Assembly: GCF_011761945.1 (NCBI RefSeq)
Contig: NZ_JAASQV010000008.1
Span: 1-64,000 of the forward strand
Direction of reading: 5' to 3'
DNA length: 64,000 nucleotides
From: Sphingomonas leidyi
GTDB taxonomy: Bacteria; Pseudomonadota; Alphaproteobacteria; Sphingomonadales; Sphingomonadaceae
The stretch's first letter is position 1. Each line of letters begins with the position of its first letter. Both the position numbers and the translations under genes were made by a program. Positions 15,626 to 24,981 of the stretch are shown here, one piece after another. The notes below the pieces were generated by a model. That model was not told the origin of the DNA. It did no database searches and was given only the letters and a program-made list of their open reading frames with translations.

Positions 15626-17281
15626 CTACAATATCCCCGGCAGGTCCAGCCCCTTCTCCCGCGCGCAATCGATCGCGATGTCATAGCCCGCATCGGCGTG
15701 CCGCATCACGCCGGTGGCGGGGTCGTTCCACAGCACCCGCTCGATCCGCCTGGCTGCTTCCGGCGTGCCGTCGGCGACGATCACCATGCCGGCATGCTGC
15801 GAATAGCCCATGCCGACGCCGCCGCCATGATGCAGCGAGACCCAGGTCGCGCCGCTCGCGGTGTTGAGCAGCGCGTTGAGCAGCGGCCAGTCGGAGACCG
15901 CGTCCGACCCGTCGCGCATCGCCTCGGTCTCGCGATTGGGGCTGGCGACCGATCCGCTGTCGAGATGATCGCGGCCGATCACGATCGGCGCCTTTAGTTC
16001 GCCCGACGCCACCATCTCGTTGAAGGCCAGGCCCAGCCGGTGCCGGTCGCCCAGTCCCACCCAGCAGATGCGGGCCGGAAGCCCCTGGAAGCGGATGCGC
16101 TCGGCGGCCATGTCGAGCCAGTTGTGGAGATGCGCGTCGTCGGGCAGCAGCGCCTTCACCTTGGCGTCGGTCCTGGCGATGTCCTCGGGATCGCCCGAAA
16201 GCGCGGCCCAGCGGAACGGCCCGATCCCCCTGCAGAAGAGCGGGCGGATATAGGCGGGGACGAAGCCGGGAAAGGCGAAGGCATCGGCCACGCCCTCGTC
16301 GAGCGCGACCTGGCGGATATTGTTGCCGTAATCGACCGTCGGCACGCCCGCCGCATGGAAGTCGAGCATCGCGCGGACATGCTGCGCCATCGAAGCCCTG
16401 GCGGCACTGGCCGTCGCTTCCGGGTCGCGCTCCCGCCGCTCGATCCATTCGGCGACGGACCATCCCACGGGCAGATAGCCGTTGACGGGGTCATGCGCCG
16501 AGGTCTGGTCGGTCAGCAGGTCGGGGCGGATGCCGCGGGCGAACATCTCGGGCAGGATCTCGGCCGCATTGCCGAGCAGGCCGACGGAGACCGGCTTGTC
16601 GGCGTTCCGGATGATCTCGAGCGCTTCGTCGATCGTCTCGGCGGCGCGATCGAGATAGCCGGTGCGCAGGCGCATCTCGATCCGGCTGGGCTGGCACTCG
16701 ATGGCGAGGCACGAGGCACCCGCCATCACCGCCGCCAGCGGCTGTGCCCCGCCCATGCCGCCCAGGCCGGCGGTGAGCAGCCAGCGGCCCTTCAGGTCGC
16801 CGCCATAATGCTGGCGGCCCATCTCGGCGAAGGTCTCGTAGGTGCCCTGCACGATGCCCTGGGTGCCGATATAGATCCATGAGCCGGCGGTCATCTGGCC
16901 GTACATCGCAAGGCCCTTGCGATCGAGCGCGTTGAAATGCTCCCAGGTCGCCCAATGCGGCACGAGGTTCGAATTGGCGAGGAGGACGCGCGGCGCGTTC
17001 TCGTGCGTGCGGAACACGCCGACGGGCTTGCCCGACTGGATCAGCAGCGTCTCGTCGGCTTCGAGATCGCGCAGCGCGGCGACGATCCTGTCATAGCTCT
17101 CCCAGTCGCGCGCCGCGCGGCCGATGCCGCCATAGACCACCAGCTCCTCGGGCCGCTCGGCGACATCGGGGTGCAGGTTGTTCATCAGCATGCGCAGCGC
17201 CGCCTCGGTGAGCCAGCTCTTGGCGGTGCGCTCCGTGCCGGTGGCGGGCTTGATGATGCGGCTATTGTCGAGGCGAGTCAT
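15626..17281 (-). CDS. hutU: Urocanate hydratase
   Basis: This 551-residue protein is of normal urocanase length. It contains the NAD-binding G-L-G-G-M-G-G-A-Q-P-L-A segment and the conserved tracts Q-G-I-V-Q-G-T and H-H-G-G-G-V-G-M-G-Y-S. Urocanase adds water to urocanate to give 4-imidazolone-5-propionate, the second step of histidine breakdown, in the cytoplasm. It is the last of four coupled minus-strand genes (hutI, hutH, hutG, hutU); its ATG overlaps the hutG stop. Expression is expected to follow the HutC operator upstream of hutI. Confidence 0.97.
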   Translation of the reverse strand: MTRLDNSRIIKPATGTERTAKSWLTEAALRMLMNNLHPDVAERPEELVVYGGIGRAARDWESYDRIVAALRDLEADETLLIQSGKPVGVFRTHENAPRVLLANSNLVPHWATWEHFNALDRKGLAMYGQMTAGSWIYIGTQGIVQGTYETFAEMGRQHYGGDLKGRWLLTAGLGGMGGAQPLAAVMAGASCLAIECQPSRIEMRLRTGYLDRAAETIDEALEIIRNADKPVSVGLLGNAAEILPEMFARGIRPDLLTDQTSAHDPVNGYLPVGWSVAEWIERRERDPEATASAARASMAQHVRAMLDFHAAGVPTVDYGNNIRQVALDEGVADAFAFPGFVPAYIRPLFCRGIGPFRWAALSGDPEDIARTDAKVKALLPDDAHLHNWLDMAAERIRFQGLPARICWVGLGDRHRLGLAFNEMVASGELKAPIVIGRDHLDSGSVASPNRETEAMRDGSDAVSDWPLLNALLNTASGATWVSLHHGGGVGMGYSQHAGMVIVADGTPEAARRIERVLWNDPATGVMRHADAGYDIAIDCAREKGLDLPGIL

Positions 17282-18075
17282 TCCGGGGCTCCGGCGAAAT
17301 TGAGACAGGCTTGGAGGATGTTGGTCAGCGCCGCGCGCATCGGGGCAGCGCGGGCTTCGTCATAGGGCGTGGGCCACCATGCTTCGTCGAAGCTGGCGGG
17401 CTCGTCGATATAGCCGCGACAGGCCAGCTCCATCTGGATGGCGTGGACGCCCCCTCCGGGCCGCCCATAATGGCGGGTGGTCCAGCCGCCGCGGAAGCGC
17501 CCGTCGGTCACCTGGCTCCAGGGCGTCGCGGCGCAGGCGGCTTCCACGGCCTGGCGCAGGGCAGGGGCGCAGGTCGTGCCGCCATTGGTGCCGATGTTGA
17601 ACTGCGGCAGCTCGCCCTCGAACAGTCGCGGCACATGGCTGCGGATCGAATGGGCGTCGTAGAGGACGACCCTGGGGTGGATCGCCCGGAGCCGGGCGAT
17701 CTCCGCCTCGATCGCGGCGTGATAGGGATCGAAATAGGCGGTGCGCCGCCGGGCGATCTCGTCCGCATTCGGGTTCTGGAGCGGCTCGCCGTCGAAGGTG
17801 GTGGTGGGGCAGAGCTCGGTCGTCGCCTGGCCCGGGTAGAGCGAGGCGCCCGAGGGATCGCGGTTCACGTCGATCACGCTGCGGGAAATGCCGGTGCGGA
17901 TCGTGGTCGCTCCGAGGCCGGCGGCGAAATCGTAGAGCCGGTCGATCCACCAATCGGCATCCTTGCGGGCGAGCCAAGGTGAGGCGAACGCGATCTCCGC
18001 CGGAATGTCCGTCCCGGTATGCGGGAAGGCGACGATCAGCGGCGCCTCGCCACGATGGACCTGGGGCCGGCTCAT
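17278..18075 (-). CDS. hutG: N-formylglutamate deformylase
   Basis: This 265-residue protein is an N-formylglutamate amidohydrolase. It opens with I-V-A-F-P-H-T-G-T-D-I-P, and contains S-R-S-V-I-D-V-N-R-D-P-S-G and Y-D-A-H-S-I-R, which supply the metal and substrate contacts of the family. It splits N-formyl-L-glutamate into glutamate and formate, the last step of the five-step histidine route. That fits hutF in the divergent operon, whose product it uses. ATGA overlaps link it to hutH in front and hutU behind. Confidence 0.95.
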   Translation of the reverse strand: MSRPQVHRGEAPLIVAFPHTGTDIPAEIAFASPWLARKDADWWIDRLYDFAAGLGATTIRTGISRSVIDVNRDPSGASLYPGQATTELCPTTTFDGEPLQNPNADEIARRRTAYFDPYHAAIEAEIARLRAIHPRVVLYDAHSIRSHVPRLFEGELPQFNIGTNGGTTCAPALRQAVEAACAATPWSQVTDGRFRGGWTTRHYGRPGGGVHAIQMELACRGYIDEPASFDEAWWPTPYDEARAAPMRAALTNILQACLNFAGAPE

Positions 18076-19601
18076 GCGACCCCCGGCAGCGCGATTCCCG
18101 CCGCCTCGGCCACCGCGCCGGCGCGGACCAGCGCGGTCGCGGCCTCGATATCGGGATGGAAGTGCCGGTCATGGTCGAGCGTCGGCACGTCGCGCCGCAG
18201 CCTGGCGCGGACGCGTTCCAGAGCCGCGGAGGAAGCGAGCCCGGCATGGAAGTCGCAGCCTTGCGCCGCGGCGAGCAGCTCGATGCCGATCACTGCGCCG
18301 GCGTTCGCCGCCATCTCGAGCAGGCGGCGGGCGCCGTGCGCGGCCATCGAGACATGGTCCTCCTGGTTCGCCGAGGTCGGGATCGAATCGACGCTGGCCG
18401 GCGTGGCGCGCTGCTTGTTCTCGGACACGAGCGCCGCGGCGGTCACCTGGGGAATCATGAAGCCAGAATTGAGCCCCGGCCGGGGCGTGAGGAAAGCCGG
18501 CAGGTTGGAAAGGGCGGGATCGACCAGCATTGCGATCCGGCGCTCGGCGATCGAGCCGATCTCGCAGATCGCCAGCGCGATCATGTCCGCAGCGAAGGCC
18601 ACCGGCTCGGCGTGGAAATTGCCGCCCGACAGCGCCTCGTCGGTCTCCGGGAAGATCAGGGGGTTGTCGGAGACTCCGTTCGCCTCGGTCTCCAGCGTCG
18701 TGCCCGCCTGGCGCAGCAGGTCGAGCACCGCGCCCATCACCTGGGGCTGGCAGCGCAGGCAATAGGGGTCCTGCACGCGCGGATCATTGTCGCGATGCGA
18801 GGCGCGGATCGCGGAGCCCTGCATCAGCGTACGCAGCGTCTCGCCCACCGCGATCTGGCCGGGATGGCGGCGCAGCTGATGGATGCGCGGATCGAACGGC
18901 GCATCGGTGCCCTTGGCCGCCTCGGTCGAGAGCGCGCCGGTCACCAGCGCCGCCTGGAACAGCGTCTCGGTCTCGAACAGGCCGGCCAGGGCGTTGGCAG
19001 TGGAGAATTGGGTGCCGTTGAGCAGGGCGAGGCCCTCCTTGGGCCCAAGCGTCAGCGGGGTGAGGCCGGCCTCGGCCAGCGCCTGTGCGGCGGGCAGCAC
19101 GCGGCCCCCCATTTCGATCTGCCCGACGCCGATCATCGTCGCAGCCATGTGCGAAAGGGGCGCGAGGTCACCGCTGGCGCCGACCGACCCCTGGCTCGGC
19201 ACCACCGGCGTGAGGCCCCCGGCCAGCATCGCTTCGAGCAGCGCCACCGTGGCCGGCCGCACGCCCGATGCGCCCTGGGCGAGGCTCGCGAGCTTCAATG
19301 CCATCATCAGGCGGACCACGGGACCAGACGAGGGCGCGCCCACGCCCGCGGCATGGCTGAGCACGATGTTGCGCTGGAGCGTGGCCAGGTCCTCGGCCTC
19401 GATCTTGACGCTGGCGAGCTTCCCGAAGCCGGTGTTGATCCCGTAGACGGGTTCGCCACGCGCCAGGATGCGCGCCACCGCGGCCGCGCTTTCGGCGATC
19501 CGCGGGGCGGCGGCGGGATCGAGCTTCGGCACCGCGCCGCGCCAGATCGCGCGCCATTCGGCCAGCGGCACCGCGCCGGGGATCAGCAGGATTTCGGTCA
19601 T
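18072..19601 (-). CDS. hutH: Histidine ammonia-lyase
   Basis: This 509-residue protein is a standard histidase. Ala142-Ser143-Gly144, in G-S-V-G-A-S-G-D-L, forms the MIO electrophile by self-cyclisation, and Tyr53 in Y-G-I-N-T-G-F-G is the conserved catalytic tyrosine. It removes ammonia from histidine to give urocanate, the entry step of the pathway. The ATG at 19601 overlaps the hutI stop, and the stop overlaps the hutG start, so the order of synthesis is hutI, hutH, hutG, hutU. An in-frame extension further upstream is only the shadow of hutI. Confidence 0.97.
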   Translation of the reverse strand: MTEILLIPGAVPLAEWRAIWRGAVPKLDPAAAPRIAESAAAVARILARGEPVYGINTGFGKLASVKIEAEDLATLQRNIVLSHAAGVGAPSSGPVVRLMMALKLASLAQGASGVRPATVALLEAMLAGGLTPVVPSQGSVGASGDLAPLSHMAATMIGVGQIEMGGRVLPAAQALAEAGLTPLTLGPKEGLALLNGTQFSTANALAGLFETETLFQAALVTGALSTEAAKGTDAPFDPRIHQLRRHPGQIAVGETLRTLMQGSAIRASHRDNDPRVQDPYCLRCQPQVMGAVLDLLRQAGTTLETEANGVSDNPLIFPETDEALSGGNFHAEPVAFAADMIALAICEIGSIAERRIAMLVDPALSNLPAFLTPRPGLNSGFMIPQVTAAALVSENKQRATPASVDSIPTSANQEDHVSMAAHGARRLLEMAANAGAVIGIELLAAAQGCDFHAGLASSAALERVRARLRRDVPTLDHDRHFHPDIEAATALVRAGAVAEAAGIALPGVA

Positions 19602-20785
19602 TGGCCCTTCCAGATGCGGGCATGGAGCGGGTTGAGCCCCATGCGATAGACAAGTTCGGCCGGCCGCTCGACGTCCCAGATCGCGAGGTCGCAGGACTTG
19701 CCGGGTTCGATGGTGCCGATCTCGCGATGGAGGCCAAGCGCCCGTGCCGCCTCGCAGGTCATGCCGGCCAGGCACTCCTCCACGGTGAGGCGGAACAGCG
19801 TCGCGGCCATGTTCATGACGAGCAAAGGGCTGGTGAGCGGGGAGGTGCCGGGATTGCAATCCGTGGCGAGGGCGATCGGCACCCCCGCGTCGCGCAGCGC
19901 CTGGACCGGCGGCAACCGGGTCTCGCGGACGAAATAGAAGGCGCCGGGCAGGAGCGTGGCCACCGTGCCCGCCTCCGCCATCGCCGCGATCCCGGCATCG
20001 TCGAGATATTCGAGATGGTCCGCCGACAGCGCGCCATGCGAAGCGGCGAGCGCGGCGCCATGCTGGTTGGAAAGCTGCTCGGCATGGAGCTTCACGCGCA
20101 GCCCATGCGCGCGGGCCGCTTCGAAGACACGCCGGGTCTCGTTGGCAGTGAAACCGATATTCTCGCAAAAGGCATCCACCGCATCCGCCAGCCCCGCCTC
20201 GGCCACGGCCGGGATCATCGTCTCGCAGACGAGGTCGACATAGCCGGCGCGGTCGTCCGCATATTCGGGCGGCAGCGCATGCGCGCCGAGAAAGGTCGTC
20301 GCGATCCGGACCTTGCGCTCCCGGCCCAATGCCCTGGCCGCGCGCAGCATCTTGAGTTCGCCATCGAGCGAGAGGCCATAGCCCGACTTCACTTCGACGG
20401 TGGTCGCGCCCTCGGCGATCAGCGCATCGAGCCGGGGCAGCGCGCTCGCCGTCAACTCGGCCTCGCCTGCCGCCCGGGTGGCGCGCATCGTCGAGACGAT
20501 CCCGCCGCCGGCCCGCGCGATCTCCGCATAGCTCGCGCCCTGCAGGCGCAGCTCGAACTCGTGCGCGCGGTCGCCGCCATGGACCAGGTGCGTGTGGCAA
20601 TCGATCAGCCCGGGAGTGATCCAGCGGCCCTCGCAGTCGATCGTCTCGACCGCGGAGGGGGCCTCGCGCGCGGACCCGATCCAGGCGATCCGGCCATCCT
20701 TCGCCGCCACCGCGCCATGCTCGACGATGCCCATCCCAGGGCCCGCCATCGTCGCGATCCGTGCATTGGTCCAGAGTCGGTCCAT
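19598..20785 (-). CDS. hutI: Imidazolonepropionase
   Basis: This 395-residue cytoplasmic metal-dependent amidohydrolase has metal ligands in D-C-H-T-H (His64, His66) and later in H-A-E-Q and A-T-D-C-N-P-G. It opens the ring of imidazolonepropionate to give N-formimino-L-glutamate, the third step of histidine use. It is the first gene of the minus-strand hut operon, and its start at 20785 lies 28 bp from the palindromic operator at 20813-20826. The frame extends to 21184, but that part crosses the operator and the divergent hutF gene, so it is not used. Confidence 0.96.
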   Translation of the reverse strand: MDRLWTNARIATMAGPGMGIVEHGAVAAKDGRIAWIGSAREAPSAVETIDCEGRWITPGLIDCHTHLVHGGDRAHEFELRLQGASYAEIARAGGGIVSTMRATRAAGEAELTASALPRLDALIAEGATTVEVKSGYGLSLDGELKMLRAARALGRERKVRIATTFLGAHALPPEYADDRAGYVDLVCETMIPAVAEAGLADAVDAFCENIGFTANETRRVFEAARAHGLRVKLHAEQLSNQHGAALAASHGALSADHLEYLDDAGIAAMAEAGTVATLLPGAFYFVRETRLPPVQALRDAGVPIALATDCNPGTSPLTSPLLVMNMAATLFRLTVEECLAGMTCEAARALGLHREIGTIEPGKSCDLAIWDVERPAELVYRMGLNPLHARIWKGQ

Positions 20786-20812
20786 GCGCGCATCCTTGCC
20801 TGTGGATGCGGT

Positions 20813-20826
20813 TATGTCTAGACATA
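20813..20826. promoter_or_regulatory. Probable HutC operator, 14-bp palindrome
   Basis: TATGTCTAGACATA is a perfect palindrome in the 103-bp gap between the divergent hutI and hutF genes. HutC and other GntR-family repressors bind short palindromes of this shape. Its place between the two promoters lets one bound repressor silence both operons, and urocanate is the usual inducer. A clipped repeat-like hairpin (20842-20864) lies between it and hutF. Confidence 0.8.
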
Positions 20827-20888
20827 TTAAAACCAATCCATCGTCATCCCGGCGCATGCCGGGGCGGCGGCTATGAGGAAGGCTGGGC

Positions 20889-22229
20889 ATGGATCTCTGG
20901 TTCGAGAATGCGTTGCTCCCCACCGGCTGGGCCGGGCGCGTTACCGTGCGCATCGCCGAGGGGCGCATTTCGCAAGTGCTGCCCGGCACCGATCCGGCAC
21001 CGGGCGCCGAGCGCCACCGCGTCGCGATTCCGGGCCTCGGCAACGTCCATAGCCATGGCTTCCAGCGCGGCATGGCCGGGCTCAGCGAGCGCCGCGGTCG
21101 GCGCGACGACGATTTCTGGAGCTGGCGCGAGATCATGTACCGGTTCCTCGACCGGCTCACGCCCGAGGACATCGCCGCGATCACTGCCCTGGCCTATGCC
21201 GAGATGCTCGAGACCGGCTACACGCGCGTCGGCGAGTTCCACTATCTCCACAACGATGTGAACGGCGCGCGCTATGCCGATCCCGCCGAGACCGCCGGCG
21301 CGATTGTCCATGCTGCGGGGGAGACCGGCATCGGCCTCACGCTGCTGCCCGTCTTCTACGCGCACAGCGATTTCGGCGGACAGCCGCCCAAGCCCGGCCA
21401 GCGGCGCTTCCTCTCGGACGTCGACGGCTTTGCGAAGCTGGTCGAGGCGAGCCGGGCCAAGCTGCCTGCCGACGCGGTGCTGGGCGTGGCGCCGCACTCG
21501 CTGCGCGCGGTCACGCCGGAGGCGTTGGCGGTGGTGAGCGCGTTGACCGCCGGCCCGCTCCATATCCATGCCGCCGAGCAGACCAGGGAAGTCGAAGCCT
21601 GTCTCGCCTGGAGCGGGGCACGGCCGGTGGAGTGGCTGCTCGACAATCTGGACATCGGCCGGCGCTGGACGCTGATCCACGCCACCCATCTGACCGAGGC
21701 CGAGACCGACCGCCTCGCCGCTTCGGGCGCGGTGGCGGGCCTTTGCCCGGTCACCGAGGCCAATCTCGGCGACGGCATCTTCCCGGCCGAACGCTATCTT
21801 GCGGCCGGCGGGACAATCGCCACCGGGACCGACTCCAACATCCAGATCGACGCCGCCTACGAGCTCCGCGCGATCGAATATTCGCAGCGCCTCTCGCTCC
21901 GGCGCCGCGCAATCCTGTCGCCCGAAGGCGCTTCGGTCGGCGAGACGCTGTTCCACGCCGCGCTCGCAGGCGGGGGGCAGGCGCTCGGTGTCGAAACGGG
22001 GATTGCGCCAGGCGCATCCGCCGATATCGTGAGCCTGAACATGGACCATCCAGGCTTTGCCGGCGCTTCGGCCGGCACGCTTCTCGATCGCTGGATCTTC
22101 GCCGGCCGTGCCGGCGCGATCGACTGCGTCTGGCGTGCCGGCGCGCTGCAAGTCGTACGCGGAAAGCACCGGGCGAGCGAAGGTATCGCTAATCATTATC
22201 ACAAAACCCTGGGGCGCTTGCTCGGGTGA
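20889..22229 (+). CDS. hutF: Formimidoylglutamate deiminase
   Basis: This 446-residue amidohydrolase has metal ligands H-S-H at residues 54-56, then H-I-H-A-A-E-Q and G-T-D-S-N-I-Q. It matches HutF, which converts N-formimino-L-glutamate to N-formyl-L-glutamate and ammonia. Its presence with hutG shows that this organism uses the five-step route and not the one-step formiminoglutamase. It starts the plus-strand operon facing hutI and ends in a GTGA overlap with hutC. Confidence 0.95.
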   Translation: MDLWFENALLPTGWAGRVTVRIAEGRISQVLPGTDPAPGAERHRVAIPGLGNVHSHGFQRGMAGLSERRGRRDDDFWSWREIMYRFLDRLTPEDIAAITALAYAEMLETGYTRVGEFHYLHNDVNGARYADPAETAGAIVHAAGETGIGLTLLPVFYAHSDFGGQPPKPGQRRFLSDVDGFAKLVEASRAKLPADAVLGVAPHSLRAVTPEALAVVSALTAGPLHIHAAEQTREVEACLAWSGARPVEWLLDNLDIGRRWTLIHATHLTEAETDRLAASGAVAGLCPVTEANLGDGIFPAERYLAAGGTIATGTDSNIQIDAAYELRAIEYSQRLSLRRRAILSPEGASVGETLFHAALAGGGQALGVETGIAPGASADIVSLNMDHPGFAGASAGTLLDRWIFAGRAGAIDCVWRAGALQVVRGKHRASEGIANHYHKTLGRLLG

Positions 22230-22918
22230 CGCTGCAGGAACGCATCCGCTCGGACATCGAGGAGCGCATCCGCTCGGGCGCGCTGCGCCCCGGCGACCGC
22301 ATCCCCTTCGAGCACGAGCTGGTGGCGCAATATGGCTGCGCGCGCGCCACGGTCAGCAAGGCGCTGGAGCGGCTCGCCCATGCCGGGCTGATCGAGCGGC
22401 GCCGCAAGGCCGGCTCCTTCGTGGCGCATCCCCAGGTGCATGCCGCAGTGCTGGCGGTGCCCGATCTCGCGCAGCTGATCGCGGCGCGGGGCGAGCGCTA
22501 TGGCTGGGCGCTCGATACCTGCCGGGTGGTCAATCGCGATCCCGACATCGAAGTCTCCGGCATCCCGGCGCCCGCCTTGCTGATCGAGGGCGTGCATTTC
22601 GCCGGGGAACAGCCCTTCGCGATCGAGCGCCGGCTGATCGCGCTCGATACCGTGCCGGTCCCGCGGGCCGACACCTTCGAGGCCGAGGCACCCGGCTCCT
22701 GGCTGCTCCACCATGTCCCCTGGACCGACGCGCGCCACCGCATCCGCGCCGTCTCCGCCGGCGGCCCGCTGGCCAGGAAATTGAAGCTCGACGCCCATGC
22801 GGCATGTCTCCAGGTCGAGCGCTGGACCTGGCGCACCGGCCGGGCAGTCACGTTCGTCCGCCAGACTTTCCCGGGGGATCGCTACGATCTGGTCGCGGAG
22901 TTCACGCCGGGGGGGTGA
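22226..22918 (+). CDS. hutC: Histidine utilisation repressor, GntR family
   Basis: This 230-residue regulator has an N-terminal winged helix-turn-helix (about residues 1-70, with L-R-P-G-D-R-I-P and the recognition helix C-A-R-A-T-V-S-K-A-L) and a C-terminal UTRA ligand domain typical of HutC. In characterised bacteria HutC represses hut genes and is released by urocanate. The start is a GTG overlapping the hutF stop (GTGA), so it is made with HutF and probably controls itself through the palindrome at 20813-20826. Confidence 0.93.
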   Translation: MTLQERIRSDIEERIRSGALRPGDRIPFEHELVAQYGCARATVSKALERLAHAGLIERRRKAGSFVAHPQVHAAVLAVPDLAQLIAARGERYGWALDTCRVVNRDPDIEVSGIPAPALLIEGVHFAGEQPFAIERRLIALDTVPVPRADTFEAEAPGSWLLHHVPWTDARHRIRAVSAGGPLARKLKLDAHAACLQVERWTWRTGRAVTFVRQTFPGDRYDLVAEFTPGG

Positions 22919-22990
22919 CGAAAACAGGGCGGGACAATCACACCGAACCGGGGCCTTTCCCCTTTTCGCGCAGTTCGATAGGCTGGCCGG

Positions 22991-23875
22991 ATGAACCTGC
23001 GGCACATCGAGATCTTCCACGCCGTCTATGTGAACGGCTCGGTCAGCGGCGCCGCGCGCGCGCTCAACGTGTCGCAGCCTTCGGTTTCCAAGATGCTGCG
23101 CCATGCCGAGAGCCTGCTCGGCTTCCAGCTCTTCCACCGCACCAATGGCCGCCTCGTCCCCACCGAGGACGCGCACACCCTGTTCACCGAAGTCTCGGAG
23201 ATCCAGGACCGCGTCTATGCGCTGCGCGAGGCGGGCCGGAACCTCAAGCGCGGCGCCGGCGGCATGCTGCGCATCTCGGCGCTGCCGTCGCTGGCCCTCA
23301 ATGCGCTGCCCACCGCCGTCTCGCGTTTCATGCGGGGGCATGAGGGGGTCCGCTTCGACCTCCAGACCGTCCATCACGACGATCTGCTGCGCAAGCTCTA
23401 CGAGCGCGAGACCGATGTCGCGATCGCCTATGAAGTGCCCCATGCCGCGCCGATCGGCCATCGCTGGCTGGGCGAGGGCGAGCTGGTGGTGCTCTATCGC
23501 GAGGAGGACATGCCCGACGCGCCGCCGCGCATCGAGCTCGAGCGGCTGCGCGGACGCCCGTTCATCAGCCTCGCCAACAGCGGCCCGATCGGCCAGCTGT
23601 TCAGCCAGGAATGCGCGCGCCTCGAGCTCGATCTCGACGAAGTCATCTCCGCGCGCACCTTCTACATCGCCACTGCACTTGTGGCGCAGGGCGTGGGGAT
23701 GACGGTGGTCGACAGCTTCACCGCACAGGCCTCGCTCGTTCCCGGGCTCGCGATGCGTCCGCTCAAGCCGCAGCTCACGTTCGACGTGCATGCGATGTTC
23801 CTGCTCAACCGGCCGCCCACCGCGCTTGCCACCGATTTCCTCAAGGCGCTCGCCAAGGTGATCGATACGCCATAA
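22991..23875 (+). CDS. LysR-family regulator (DgcR-like)
   Basis: This 294-residue protein has an N-terminal helix-turn-helix (G-S-V-S-G-A-A-R-A-L-N-V-S-Q-P-S-V-S at about 17-34) and a substrate-binding domain from about 90. It lies directly before a DUF1611 gene and an enolase-superfamily gene on the same strand. That is the order of the dgcR-dgcN-dgcA D-glutamate locus described in Pseudoalteromonas, where the LysR regulator activates the pathway in response to D-glutamate. The match in function is inferred from gene order. The 71 bp after it carry a near-palindrome GATAGCGTTATC at 23930-23941. Confidence 0.85.
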   Translation: MNLRHIEIFHAVYVNGSVSGAARALNVSQPSVSKMLRHAESLLGFQLFHRTNGRLVPTEDAHTLFTEVSEIQDRVYALREAGRNLKRGAGGMLRISALPSLALNALPTAVSRFMRGHEGVRFDLQTVHHDDLLRKLYERETDVAIAYEVPHAAPIGHRWLGEGELVVLYREEDMPDAPPRIELERLRGRPFISLANSGPIGQLFSQECARLELDLDEVISARTFYIATALVAQGVGMTVVDSFTAQASLVPGLAMRPLKPQLTFDVHAMFLLNRPPTALATDFLKALAKVIDTP

Positions 23876-23946
23876 CGGCTGGCTATGCCGAGGCGCGCAC
23901 TCGCTATGCGCGGCGCCCGATGCGGGCGGGATAGCGTTATCACCCA

Positions 23947-24981
23947 ATGATACCGGCACCTTACCTCCTCTACCTCGGTCACAGCACCGATTTCGTGGGC
24001 ATCAAGACCTCGCGCGGCCTGGCCGAATTCCGGCGCGGCGATTGCGTGGGCGAGTTCCGCCACGACGACAGCCCGCTCACGCTCGGCCTGCCGCGCATGA
24101 CCATTGCGGAAGGCGCAGCGGCGGGCGCGAGGACGCTCGTTCTCGGCATCGCCAATTCGGGCGGCACGCTGGGCGGCGACCTGGTGCGCGATGCGGCGGC
24201 GGCGCTCGATGCGGGAATGAACATCGCCGCCGGCCTGCACCAGCGGCTGCGCGACGTGCCCGAACTGGCGGCGCTCGCGATGGAAAAGGGCCTGCAGCTG
24301 TTCGACGTGCGGGATCCCCCCGCGGACATGCGGGTCGGCACCGGATATGCCCGGGCCGGCCGCCGCCTGCTGACGGTCGGCACCGATTGCTCGGTCGGCA
24401 AGATGTACACCACGATCGCGCTCGCGGACGCGCTCAGGGCGCGCGGCGAGAAGGCGGATTTCCGCGCCACGGGCCAGACCGGCATCCTGATCGCCGGTGC
24501 CGGCGTGCCGATCGACGCGGTCGTCGCCGATTTCATCTCGGGCGGCATCGAGATGCTCGCGCCCGAACGTACCGATGGCGGCTGGGACCTGATCGAGGGC
24601 CAGGGGTCGCTCTTCCATCCGAGCTTCGCCGGCGTTTCGACCGGCCTGCTTCACGGCGCCCAGCCCGAAGCGATCGTGCTCTGCCACGATCCGAGCCGCA
24701 GCCATATGCGCGGCTTGCCGGGCCGGGCGCTGCCGGGCCTGAGGGAATGTCTGGAGGCCAATCTCCAGGTCGCGCGCCTCACCAGCCCGGAGGTTCGCGC
24801 AGTCGGAGTCTGCCTCAACACCTCCCGGATGGAGGTCGAAGCGGCGCGTGCGCTTTGCCGGCAGATCGAAGCCGATCTCGGTCTGCCCTGTACCGATCCA
24901 ATCGCCTTCGGGGTCGAGGCGATCATCGACGAGTTGCTATGCACCGAACCCTCACGGCCCGCCACGACCGCTTCGCGCTGA
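23947..24981 (+). CDS. dgcN: DgcN-like D-glutamate N-acetyltransferase (DUF1611)
   Basis: This 344-residue protein belongs to DUF1611. It has an N-terminal domain with L-G-I-A-N-S-G-G and a C-terminal P-loop domain with G-T-D-C-S-V-G-K-M-Y-T at 145-155. DgcN of marine gammaproteobacteria was reported to acetylate D-glutamate, giving N-acetyl-D-glutamate for the racemase DgcA. The next gene here is an enolase-superfamily epimerase overlapping by 43 bp, which supports that pairing. D-aminoacylase and SDF carrier genes follow. An older view of DUF1611 as a GTP- or ATP-binding protein remains possible. Confidence 0.8.
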   Translation: MIPAPYLLYLGHSTDFVGIKTSRGLAEFRRGDCVGEFRHDDSPLTLGLPRMTIAEGAAAGARTLVLGIANSGGTLGGDLVRDAAAALDAGMNIAAGLHQRLRDVPELAALAMEKGLQLFDVRDPPADMRVGTGYARAGRRLLTVGTDCSVGKMYTTIALADALRARGEKADFRATGQTGILIAGAGVPIDAVVADFISGGIEMLAPERTDGGWDLIEGQGSLFHPSFAGVSTGLLHGAQPEAIVLCHDPSRSHMRGLPGRALPGLRECLEANLQVARLTSPEVRAVGVCLNTSRMEVEAARALCRQIEADLGLPCTDPIAFGVEAIIDELLCTEPSRPATTASR

